Source: a virus. From it: a DNA stretch of 64,000 nucleotides. The notes under the pieces were generated by a model. The model worked only from the letters and a program-made list of their open reading frames with translations. It had not been told where the DNA came from and searched no databases. Position numbers and translations under genes: made by a program. This document shows, in pieces, positions 1-7,329 of the stretch (positions are counted from its first letter, which is position 1; every line of letters begins with the position of its first letter). The stretch lies in IMG/VR virus record IMGVR_UViG_3300042296_000700, positions 43,128-107,127 of that record; one strand, 5' to 3'.

Positions 1-197
1 GACCATTCGCTGCCGCTGTAGCAAACGGAAACATCCGACTAGTTCGCGGTCCGTGGCTGACGGACTTCCTTGACGAAATGTCTTCATTCCCAGAAGCATG
101 CAACCACGATGACCAAGTTGACTCCTGCGTAGGCGCTTTCACATATTTAGCAGGCTTGGGGTTGCCTCAACGGCGAAGGGCTGCTATTCTCATCTGA
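1..197 (+). CDS. Terminase large subunit, C-terminal end (partial)
   Basis: The reading frame is open from base 3 to a TGA at 195-197 and gives 64 residues with no start in the window. It contains NIRLVRGPW, then FLDEMSSFP, then NHDDQVDS, the typical end of the RNase H-like nuclease domain of phage large terminases; the Asp pair in HDDQVDS matches the late catalytic acidic motif. The protein would cut and pump DNA into the prohead. The ATPase half lies left of the window. Neither portal nor capsid genes follow it here, which is unusual. Confidence 0.85.
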   Translation, partial: PFAAAVANGNIRLVRGPWLTDFLDEMSSFPEACNHDDQVDSCVGAFTYLAGLGLPQRRRAAILI

Positions 198-228
198 CAT
201 AAACCATACTGAAACCTTGGAAGGTTAA

Positions 229-729
229 ATGACTGACGTAGACCTAATGCTAAAAAACCTTATGGCTTCCTTGATGGAAGCAGACAAACTGCTAAATGAA
301 TTTGCTGAAAGTAACCCTGACCTAAAAGATGTTGGCGTAACAGTTGTTGAACTCCATTCCCTCAAAGCGGCAATGGGCGACATCTACTCAACTTTCTCCG
401 CAAAAGCAGTCAAACTGTTTGAAGAAGCAGAAGTCATGGATATGTCTCTTGGCGAAAGTCGCATTGAGGTAAGAGGTGCAGCAGACCGAAAGCAATGGGA
501 GCACCCACGACTCATGGCGGAAGTAGCAAGACGATTAGTCTTTGAATCAATTGACATGGAAACAGGCGAGATAATGGTTTCGCCTGAGCAGTTAATTTTA
601 AAGGTTTTGGATTTCGTTCAGCCTTCATACTGGCGAATCAAAGAACTCTCAAAAATAGGTATCAACGCAGACAAATTCTGCGAAGTTGGAGAACACAAAA
701 CAAACATTATTGTTAGAAAGGGCAAGTAA
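229..729 (+). CDS. Unknown protein beside recombination genes
   Basis: A 166-residue protein with an ATG start after GGAAGG. The first 90 residues look helical and acidic. The C-terminal part contains PSYWRIKELSKIGI and an FCEV segment. Proteins of this layout often sit beside phage Rad52/RecT and Cas4-like nuclease genes, so a recombination accessory role is inferred from position only. The next start lies 5 bp after its stop, consistent with one transcript. No catalytic motif was recognised. Confidence 0.75.
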   Translation: MTDVDLMLKNLMASLMEADKLLNEFAESNPDLKDVGVTVVELHSLKAAMGDIYSTFSAKAVKLFEEAEVMDMSLGESRIEVRGAADRKQWEHPRLMAEVARRLVFESIDMETGEIMVSPEQLILKVLDFVQPSYWRIKELSKIGINADKFCEVGEHKTNIIVRKGK

Positions 730-734
730 CAGAC

Positions 735-1523
735 ATGGCAACAGTAAAGAAAACTACTGCAGTAAACGAGGACTCTTCCACTATTGGAGAGTATGAGATT
801 CAGAGTGCTTTTGATTGGGCGAAGGAACGGGCACGCGCACGCGATGAACGCTCAAAACTATTAGTCCAAATGGGCAAAGAACTATCTGAACCATTCGCTC
901 CCGAAGTTGAAAAAATACTCAAAAAGGGCGGAGCATCACTCACCTACATCCCTGTGAGCGAAGTAATCAATCGTCTCAATAAAGTATTTGGGATTGACGG
1001 GTGGAGTAGTGAGATTGTTAAATGTGAACGTGACCAACTTGACCCCGAGTTCATCGTTGCATGTGTACGACTCACAGTGTCTGTTGATGGCGACCATTAC
1101 GGAACTGTTTCAAAAGATGGTTACGGCGGACAGAAAATTAAGCGCATGAAAAATGGCGACATTGTTGACTTGGGTGACGAGTTCAAGGGCGCAGTTTCTG
1201 ACGCACTCAAGAAAGCAGCACAGCAATTTGGTATCGGTCTTTACCTTGCAAGAAGCGAAGAGGCTCTCAGTCTTGATGAAGCGGAAGAAGTAGCAGCATC
1301 AGCACCTCAAGTGAGTGAGAAGTATCCTCAATTCAAAACCTTTTTGGACAAGTTCACTCCTGAGCAAAAAGGTGAAGTTAAGCAGTTTTGGACGAAGGTT
1401 AGCGATGGCAGACCAACACCGAAGCCACATGAATTCACTGACAAGGAATTGCAATCCCTTATTGCGGAATGTGTTCGCATTGAATTCGGGGGCATTACTT
1501 TAGATGAATCCCACAACGGATAA
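735..1523 (+). CDS. Rad52/22-like single-strand annealing protein
   Basis: 262 residues. The core (about residues 55-175) runs LTYIPVSEVINRLNKVFG, then GWSSEIV, then VRLTVSVDG, KDGYGG and FKGAVSDALKKAAQQFGIG, the conserved order of the Rad52/Rad22 annealing fold. Such proteins coat single-stranded DNA and anneal complementary strands, in phages usually with a 5'-3' nuclease. The C-terminal 80 residues are variable and probably serve partner contacts. The gene overlaps the nuclease gene downstream by 20 bp, which supports a joint role in end recombination or recombination-dependent replication. Confidence 0.85.
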   Translation: MATVKKTTAVNEDSSTIGEYEIQSAFDWAKERARARDERSKLLVQMGKELSEPFAPEVEKILKKGGASLTYIPVSEVINRLNKVFGIDGWSSEIVKCERDQLDPEFIVACVRLTVSVDGDHYGTVSKDGYGGQKIKRMKNGDIVDLGDEFKGAVSDALKKAAQQFGIGLYLARSEEALSLDEAEEVAASAPQVSEKYPQFKTFLDKFTPEQKGEVKQFWTKVSDGRPTPKPHEFTDKELQSLIAECVRIEFGGITLDESHNG

Positions 1524-2283
1524 TTTACCTCTAATACCTCCGCCTCACTTATCGGCGTCTTCAATATCAACATTTCAGCAATGCCCTCTGCGGTATAAGT
1601 ATTCTCGCATTGACAATTTGCCTGAGCCACCATCGGTTGACTCATTAAGAGGCAACTTTGTGCATGATGTTCTTGAAAATGTTTACCGAGAAGAATCTGC
1701 GGTTCGGACACTGTCCACTGCTAGGGCGATTGCTAAAACAATTTGGGCAGACTATGAGGAACGGGCACACACTGTGGCTCGCTCCGAAGAAGCCATTAGG
1801 AGATTCAAAGCAACCGCATGGTATTGCATTGAAAATCTTTTCAACATGGAAGACCCAAAAAAATTAGAATTTGATGGTCTTGAGGCTGAAATCAACCACG
1901 AAGTTAGTGGCGTTCGTGTTAAAGGATTCATTGACAGATGGAACCGTTCTGATGGAGGCATCGTAATTGGTGACTACAAAACAGGAAAAACTCCAGCACC
2001 CAAATATGTAGACGACAAATTTTTCCAACTCCTTCTATACGGCGTAGTGCTTCGTGAACAGTTGAACGAAGACATCGTTGGCTTGGAGTTACTTTACATC
2101 AAAGACGGCGACCGCCTTAAGAAAACGCCAACAGAATTAGACATGCAAAATGTCCATGAAACTGTTGTAGAAATAAAAAACAAAATTGATGCCCGATGTG
2201 TGACTGGTGAGTTTGAATACAAACCATCACGTCTATGCGACTGGTGTTCATTTAAACCAATATGCCCCCACTGGAGAAAATAA
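1504..2283 (+). CDS. Cas4/RecB-type PD-(D/E)XK exonuclease with iron-sulfur cysteines
   Basis: 259 residues. Nuclease residues visible are His54 (VHDVLE), Asp144 (GFIDRW) and the pair Asp157/Lys159 in GDYKTGK, with a later FFQLLLYG helix equivalent to the QxxxY motif. One N-terminal cysteine (Cys27) and a C-terminal cluster (Cys245, Cys248, Cys254) fit a 4Fe-4S site as in Cas4 and AddB. The expected activity is resection of DNA ends to expose single strands for the Rad52-like protein upstream. No cas1 or CRISPR array is present, so a CRISPR adaptation role is not supported. Confidence 0.85.
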   Translation: MNPTTDNLPLIPPPHLSASSISTFQQCPLRYKYSRIDNLPEPPSVDSLRGNFVHDVLENVYREESAVRTLSTARAIAKTIWADYEERAHTVARSEEAIRRFKATAWYCIENLFNMEDPKKLEFDGLEAEINHEVSGVRVKGFIDRWNRSDGGIVIGDYKTGKTPAPKYVDDKFFQLLLYGVVLREQLNEDIVGLELLYIKDGDRLKKTPTELDMQNVHETVVEIKNKIDARCVTGEFEYKPSRLCDWCSFKPICPHWRK

Positions 2284-2798
2284 TGAATGACGATACTTTT
2301 GCACGCGTAGTAGCCGAGGATGTGAAAAATCGTGCTAGTGATGCACAACGCGATTACTTGATGCTTCCTGAAAACTGGAGCAAATGGCAACGTGCTCTAA
2401 AGACGCTTGAAGCAAACCTTGCTGACCAACTCGTAAGTATTCAAGAACACGAGATGGGGCAGATTGCCACATATAAGGCTCTTGGTAAAGATGGCATCAA
2501 ACTAGTTGCTGAGGCTGCTGCCGAATTTGAGAGCCGTCGCAAGAAGATTGAACGATTCAAATTCCACGTTACGAATCGCCTTGATGAGGTATCGCGCATG
2601 ATTGCCATGGGGACTGATGCTGTTGATGAGCGACTCAAAACAGTGGACTTTTTACGCCGTGCTATTGAGCAACATCGGACAATGATGACATCGTATGACC
2701 TTGAACCAACACCAATTGATGTCGCATTATGGGCAACGCTTGATGGGCGCTGGGAGTTTGACAATCTCTCAGAAGACGACATTCTCGCATTTTCATGA
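2283..2798 (+). CDS. Unknown helical protein in recombination operon
   Basis: 171 residues. The start is the ATG in a TAATG overlap with the nuclease gene; an in-frame ATG 21 bp upstream is less likely. The middle (residues 50-130) is predicted helical and charged, with EFESRRKKIERFKFHVTNRL as a probable coiled coil. The C-terminus ends in an acidic DNLSEDDILAF segment. The family was not recognised. Its place between the Cas4-like nuclease and the PAPS-reductase-like gene suggests a DNA transaction role, but this is inference. Confidence 0.7.
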   Translation: MNDDTFARVVAEDVKNRASDAQRDYLMLPENWSKWQRALKTLEANLADQLVSIQEHEMGQIATYKALGKDGIKLVAEAAAEFESRRKKIERFKFHVTNRLDEVSRMIAMGTDAVDERLKTVDFLRRAIEQHRTMMTSYDLEPTPIDVALWATLDGRWEFDNLSEDDILAFS

Positions 2799-3958
2799 CT
2801 CGTCAACGGATGTTCTTGGACACTTCGTGCGTTGAAGCCGCTCGCGAACGGATGCGACATGTCTACGATACTTTTGACACTGTTTGCGTACAATTCTCGG
2901 GTGGTAAAGACTCAACCGCGATTCTTTATCTTGCAAAAGAAATCCATGAAGAAAGAAACCTTGGACCAGTCAAGGTAATTTTCAGGGATGAAGAAATGGT
3001 CAGCCCATTAGTTATTGACTTCATTATGAAGGTTCGCGACTATGACTGGGTAGACATGGAGTGGTATTGCTTGCCAGTTGGGCAAGAGGTCTGGGTTCTT
3101 GGGCGACGTGAATACTGTTTACTTTGGTCTCCAGAACGAGCAAAAAGAAACATGCTCATTCGTCAGATGCCATCGTTTGCTATTCGTGCAGAACATTTTG
3201 GGATTGACCCATCACGCCCAATACCTGAAACCATTGACTTCTATACGATGCAAGGCAAAAAGGGTCGTACCGCTTTCATTACGGGCGTGCGGGCGAATGA
3301 GTCAATGATTCGTTATCGTTCCTGTGTTCAGAAACTCCACGAGAATTACATCAATATTCCTTTCAGGATGAAAAAGTCTGTACCCCTAAGGTTTGCTAAA
3401 GTCATTTATGACTGGACAACCGATGACGTTTTAAAGTTTATTACGGAGGAACATAATGGTGAATACTGTGAGTATTACGATTTGGCGGCGATTACGGGAA
3501 GCAACACGCGCGTGGGCATTCCGCTACATGCAGTGGCGGCACGGCGCTTAGGTGACGTTGTTGCAACAGAGCCAGAGTTCTTTGACAGGCTCTACGAGTG
3601 TTACCCCCATGTGGATGCCCAGCGCCGCTGGTGGAGTGAGTTTAACGTTGAAGGATTAATCGCTCAATACGTTGATGACGGGTGGGAGGGTGTTCGTGAT
3701 TGCATTGAAGACAATATGCTCACACCAGGAATACAGGGTGCTGCAATGAAGTTTGCTGGAGAATTCCGTCGCAAACAAGCAACTGACCCATTCGGCTACC
3801 CTCTTGATTCTTTAATCAGGACACTTTTGCTTAATGAGTTTCAGGTGACATCACCTAACCCAGTTGGTCCGAAAACACGGGCACACACGATACGAACTCT
3901 TGCTGCTCAGCAAGAACAAGACCAAAACGACCTAGACAGTTTGGATGATTTTAAATGA
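2795..3958 (+). CDS. PAPS-reductase-like PP-loop protein (IbrA/DndC-like)
   Basis: 387 residues with a PP-loop SGGKDS at 35-40 near the N-terminus, followed by FRDEEMVSP, the pattern of the phosphoadenosine phosphosulfate reductase family that includes IbrA and DndC. The family activates a substrate with a nucleoside triphosphate or binds an adenylated sulfur donor. The protein is longer than true CysH enzymes and keeps a C-terminal region of unknown role. It overlaps the ParB-like gene by ATGA, an IbrA/IbrB-like pairing seen in other phages and mobile elements. Substrate and reaction are unknown. Confidence 0.8.
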   Translation: MTRQRMFLDTSCVEAARERMRHVYDTFDTVCVQFSGGKDSTAILYLAKEIHEERNLGPVKVIFRDEEMVSPLVIDFIMKVRDYDWVDMEWYCLPVGQEVWVLGRREYCLLWSPERAKRNMLIRQMPSFAIRAEHFGIDPSRPIPETIDFYTMQGKKGRTAFITGVRANESMIRYRSCVQKLHENYINIPFRMKKSVPLRFAKVIYDWTTDDVLKFITEEHNGEYCEYYDLAAITGSNTRVGIPLHAVAARRLGDVVATEPEFFDRLYECYPHVDAQRRWWSEFNVEGLIAQYVDDGWEGVRDCIEDNMLTPGIQGAAMKFAGEFRRKQATDPFGYPLDSLIRTLLLNEFQVTSPNPVGPKTRAHTIRTLAAQQEQDQNDLDSLDDFK

Positions 3959-4500
3959 ACATTATGGACGTGCCTGTAAATTCTATCAAGCCTGCCCCTT
4001 GGAGGGTTAATTACGTTTTGAAACCAGATATGCAATTGTTGAAAATTTCAATGATTGAGTATGGCTGGCTTCAGCCAATCATTGTTCGGGAGAGCACTGG
4101 CGAAATTATTGACGGTTTCCACAGGTGGTTAGTCGCGCAAGATAAAGATTTTTGGAAGAAGTACGGCGATGATGTTCCCGTTATCTATAGAGATGTTGAC
4201 AATATTGATGCGATGATTATGCACGTGCGCCTAAATAGGGCACGCGGTGACATTTTTGCCAAACCGTTCAGCAAACTTATTAGAACCATTGTCGTTTCTG
4301 ACAAATATTCAACTGACGACGTGGCAGACATGCTAAATATGTCGGCAGACGAGTTTGACCTCATGGTTACGGGCGGACTCCTGAAACAACGCAAAATTCC
4401 GCAACACCAGTATTCAAAGGCATGGGTTCCCATTGAGGCACCGAGCAAAGACGAACTTGACAAGCGGATTATTGAGCGTCCACCTAATGCTGATAGATGA
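3955..4500 (+). CDS. ParB-like nuclease-domain protein (IbrB-like)
   Basis: 181 residues. The N-terminal 100 residues match the ParB/sulfiredoxin fold: VNSIKPAPWRVN, IEYGWLQPIIV, then GEIIDGFHRW, the last resembling the nucleotide-binding GxxxxGxHR motif. A helical C-terminus includes STDDVADMLNMSADEFDLM, a possible helix-turn-helix. It is translationally coupled to the PAPS-reductase-like gene, so the two likely act as a complex. Whether this controls transcription, modifies DNA or acts as a CTP-dependent switch cannot be read from sequence. Confidence 0.75.
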   Translation: MNIMDVPVNSIKPAPWRVNYVLKPDMQLLKISMIEYGWLQPIIVRESTGEIIDGFHRWLVAQDKDFWKKYGDDVPVIYRDVDNIDAMIMHVRLNRARGDIFAKPFSKLIRTIVVSDKYSTDDVADMLNMSADEFDLMVTGGLLKQRKIPQHQYSKAWVPIEAPSKDELDKRIIERPPNADR

Positions 4501-4559
4501 TAAATGAAAGCGATTTAATGTGGTAATGTTGGTCAGACTCGCATTTGGAGGACTGGCTT

Positions 4560-4967
4560 ATGCCCACAAGCAATTTAACAGAAGATGTTGAATTTTTAAC
4601 TGATGTTGATACGCGTGGCGACGTTGTTCGTCGTGCCCGATTCATTCGTCGTCCTCGTCGTGTAGGCGGACGAAACGTACCAGGAAATGCACGTTACTAC
4701 CGTCGCCGTCAGCGTGAATTACTCGCTGGCAGGCGCGCGGCACAGCGAGCCGAGCGCGGTGGAGCACGGGCTGCCGCTGCTGGTCGCGCTGCACGTTCTG
4801 CAGGAGGTCGCGCCGCTCGGGCACCACGCGGTGCTGGAGGAGCAGCCCCCGCAGGTGGTCAGCGTCGCGCAGGGTTACTGACTCGTATTCGCCGCACCAT
4901 CAGAGATGCCGCACGACGCGTTCAGGCTAACCGCGCTAGAAAACGTCAAGCAGCAAACCGACGATAG
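4560..4967 (+). CDS. Basic Arg/Ala-rich protein, possible DNA-binding head protein
   Basis: 135 residues. The ATG at 4560 is preferred because a GGAGGA ribosome site lies just upstream; a TTG at 4545 would overlap that site. After an ordinary 20-residue N-terminus the protein is almost all Arg, Ala and Gly, with RRPRRVGG and RAAQRAERGGARAAAA. The DNA at about 4725-4870 is far more GC-rich than its neighbours. Position just before head-tail connector genes suggests a packaged or head-associated DNA-condensing protein, but no family was recognised. Confidence 0.65.
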   Translation: MPTSNLTEDVEFLTDVDTRGDVVRRARFIRRPRRVGGRNVPGNARYYRRRQRELLAGRRAAQRAERGGARAAAAGRAARSAGGRAARAPRGAGGAAPAGGQRRAGLLTRIRRTIRDAARRVQANRARKRQAANRR

Positions 4968-4981
4968 GGAGGTAACCAGCC

Positions 4982-5848
4982 ATGCTGGTATCTATTTCTG
5001 ACCTTTCCATGTATATGGATGTTAGGTTCAGCATTCGTCAAGAAGAGGCTGCTGCATTTATTCTTGAAGGTCTTCAAAGTGAACTTGAGGGCTACTTGCG
5101 TCGTCCTGTGGAACTAACAGATTTTGTAGAGACTTATGTTCTTGAATCAAACTTTGTTGGTGTACCGATGTCGTCGTTCTTCTCAAATGAGACATCCACG
5201 TCAGATGACTCTATTGGGACGGTTACATACGCTCAGCCTCCGCAGACTATCTATATTCGTAATTCTCCAGTTGTTTCGGTGCAGCAGGTGGCTGTTTCCA
5301 GTCTTACCGAAACTGGTCGTGTTCTTGGCGAAGCGGTAAGAAGGACTGCAAACATCACTTCGGTAACTGTCGCTGGAACAACTGTTACCTATACGGCTGC
5401 CAACCACGGTTTTACTGTTGGGCAGAACATTAAGGTAAGTGGTTTGAGTACTGCTGCTTTAAATCTTTCTTCTAATGTAATTTCTTCTGTTACTACTACT
5501 ACTTTCACAGTGACACAAACTGGTCTTACTGCGGGAACTTTCGCTCAAACTGGAACAGTGGTTGCAGTCGGAAATGATTACACCGTCAGAAGGTATGGAA
5601 TTGACTTCTATCGTGGTTTTGCTAATGACGTCGTCACCATCTCCTACAAAGCAGGTTTGGCGGGAGATGGCATAAAGGTTTTCCGTTTGATGATTCTTCG
5701 TGCCGCTACACGCGAAATGCAAAACATGCACGATGACGTTGTAGGTATTAAGGACTTGGAGACAAGAAATGTCGCTTCCCTTGAAACTGGTTTCCTTGAA
5801 AAAGAACTTGCCGCAGTAAAACGCTGGCGACGGAGCCGCGTCTCTTGA
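4982..5848 (+). CDS. Head-tail connector (adaptor) with inserted beta domain
   Basis: 288 residues with a strong GGGAGGTAA ribosome site. The helical N-terminus (FILEGLQSELEGYLRRPVE) and C-terminus (FRLMILRAATREMQNMHDD) fit the gp6/gp15-type adaptor ring that joins portal to tail. Between them, at about residues 122-195, lies a Thr/Val-rich beta domain with NHGFTVGQNIKVSGL that also occurs in fibre proteins of this phage. Such an insertion would project from the neck. The next gene overlaps by TTGA. Confidence 0.7.
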   Translation: MLVSISDLSMYMDVRFSIRQEEAAAFILEGLQSELEGYLRRPVELTDFVETYVLESNFVGVPMSSFFSNETSTSDDSIGTVTYAQPPQTIYIRNSPVVSVQQVAVSSLTETGRVLGEAVRRTANITSVTVAGTTVTYTAANHGFTVGQNIKVSGLSTAALNLSSNVISSVTTTTFTVTQTGLTAGTFAQTGTVVAVGNDYTVRRYGIDFYRGFANDVVTISYKAGLAGDGIKVFRLMILRAATREMQNMHDDVVGIKDLETRNVASLETGFLEKELAAVKRWRRSRVS

Positions 5849-6303
5849 TTCGCATAAACATTGAATGTGATGCGGATGATGCCATCAAGTTCCTTGATGG
5901 GATGATTGACCGTAGTCAAAATTTTACGGTTGTTTTTCAATGGGCTAAAAGATATTTGGCTAAAGCAAATTCGGAGAACTTTACTAGTGGTGGGTTGCCT
6001 GTTGGTGGTTGGTCTCCTTTGAAGCCTAAGTATTCTGCATGGAAGGCAGTGAGATTCCCCGGCATGCCGCTCATGCAGCAAACTGGAAAGTTGTTTCGTG
6101 ACTTAGCGAGCCTTAATGGTTCCCCTAATGAGATAAATCCAACTAGCGCAACATTCGGAACACGTATTGAATATGCTAAATTTCATCAGTATGGGACGAC
6201 GCGCATGCCGAAGCGAGAAATTGTTTTTGAACCACCATTGTTCGCCAAGGAATTGGCAGAAAAGGCAGCCAAGCACGTTGTTGGGAAAGCGGGTGCTTTG
6301 TAA
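5845..6303 (+). CDS. Tail completion protein (P2 gpS-like virion morphogenesis protein)
   Basis: 152 residues starting with TTG inside the stop of the previous gene; no better upstream start exists. The segment PGMPLMQQTGKLFRDLAS followed by IEYAKFHQYGTTRMPKRE is typical of the phage virion morphogenesis/gpS family, which completes the head-proximal end of the tail. The tight overlaps on both sides place it in the neck operon. Confidence 0.75.
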   Translation: MIRINIECDADDAIKFLDGMIDRSQNFTVVFQWAKRYLAKANSENFTSGGLPVGGWSPLKPKYSAWKAVRFPGMPLMQQTGKLFRDLASLNGSPNEINPTSATFGTRIEYAKFHQYGTTRMPKREIVFEPPLFAKELAEKAAKHVVGKAGAL

Positions 6304-6899
6304 TGCCTAGTAACGAAGATGTTGTCATGTTTGGCGCCCATTACGCTAAAGAGGTTGTAAATAATTACCTTGAATATGATATCCCGCGACGCCTAATCAG
6401 ATACAGGAATGCATGGGGCGTGGACGACTACGCACTTCCCTCGCCGCAAAAGTATTTGGTGTACGAGCCAATCGCTCTTGACCATTGGCCGACGCTGATT
6501 ACCGTTGTTATCTCCACAAATTCATTTGACAGAATGATGAATTATGGTGGCGGTGACCCCCTTTACCGTGTTTCTTATTCAATGCGAACATACATTTGGG
6601 CTAAGACTGAGGGTTCAGAGGAAGTCACGTTGATGCGTGACAGGCTTTCTACTGTCGTCAGGTCTGCGTTGCTTGACTCGCCTTGCATGAAGGGTCTTTC
6701 GCAACCAGTTGTGGATGTAATGCTTGACGAAAGCACGATGAGGGAAGAGTTTTCTGATTTGACGCTCATAAAAGGCGACCGTGTACTAGCGGGAGCATAC
6801 ATAGGGTATGATTTATACTTGAACGAACTTGTTTACCGTCAACCTATTGGTGAGGTAACAGAGATTGAAACAGAAACCATCAATATGCGAGGTTTGTAA
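6303..6899 (+). CDS. Probable tail terminator or neck protein
   Basis: 198 residues, starting in a TAATG overlap. Mixed alpha/beta composition with YRVSYSMRTYIWAKTEGSEE and a C-terminal beta stretch (GAYIGYDLYLNELVY) resembles neck or tail terminator proteins found between gpS-like proteins and the sheath gene. The assignment rests mainly on gene order and predicted fold. It would cap the tail tube and join it to the connector. Confidence 0.55.
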   Translation: MPSNEDVVMFGAHYAKEVVNNYLEYDIPRRLIRYRNAWGVDDYALPSPQKYLVYEPIALDHWPTLITVVISTNSFDRMMNYGGGDPLYRVSYSMRTYIWAKTEGSEEVTLMRDRLSTVVRSALLDSPCMKGLSQPVVDVMLDESTMREEFSDLTLIKGDRVLAGAYIGYDLYLNELVYRQPIGEVTEIETETINMRGL

Positions 6900-7267
6900 T
6901 GGCACAAATTAATGTATGGAACGCGACAAGTCATGTTGTAGTTCTTGACAACGGCGCAATGCTTGACCCAGCGCAAATTTCATCGGCAGACGGCGACGAC
7001 GAGGGTATCAAAGCACTTCTTCAAAATGGTGAAATTATCAACGTAGACGCCGTGGAAGAGGCTCCCCAGCCACTGCCAAGTGTTGAAGAGATGAATGAGG
7101 ATTCGGCAAAATATGCCGCAAAATCAAAATCTACAAAATCAAAACGGAATGTTTCTGAAGATACTGAAGTCAGCGAAGAAAATACAGTACAATTACTTAG
7201 CGATTCAAACAACGAAGTTGAAAATGAGACACCGTCTGATTCAATACTTCCTGAAGATAGCGAATGA
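6899..7267 (+). CDS. Small acidic unknown protein before sheath gene
   Basis: 122 residues starting in a TAATG overlap. The first 50 residues form a compact beta-rich segment (NVWNATSHVVVLDNGAM). The rest is low-complexity, Glu/Ser/Lys-rich and probably disordered. No family was recognised. It is the last gene before a promoter-like hairpin and the sheath gene. Confidence 0.65.
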   Translation: MAQINVWNATSHVVVLDNGAMLDPAQISSADGDDEGIKALLQNGEIINVDAVEEAPQPLPSVEEMNEDSAKYAAKSKSTKSKRNVSEDTEVSEENTVQLLSDSNNEVENETPSDSILPEDSE

Positions 7268-7268
7268 C

Positions 7269-7286
7269 TTGAGTATAATCACTCAA
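7269..7286 (+). promoter_or_regulatory. Promoter-like inverted repeat before sheath gene
   Basis: TTGAGT and ACTCAA form a perfect 6-bp inverted repeat around TATAAT at 7274-7279. It lies in the only sizeable gap of the head-tail region, 40-60 bp before the sheath start. No good -35 hexamer is visible, so activator dependence is possible. Confidence 0.4.
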
Positions 7287-7329
7287 AGAAGAATTCATTA
7301 GAGTTTTCAATTAGCACGGAGGATGGCGA

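Noticed and set aside
1504-2283. CRISPR Cas4 involvement
   Set aside because: The nuclease is Cas4-like, but no Cas1/Cas2 or array is present; phage recombination is the simpler reading.
4687-4881. Second plus frame of 64 residues in the GC-rich block
   Set aside because: Looks like a high-GC shadow of the Arg/Ala-rich gene, with no ribosome site of its own.
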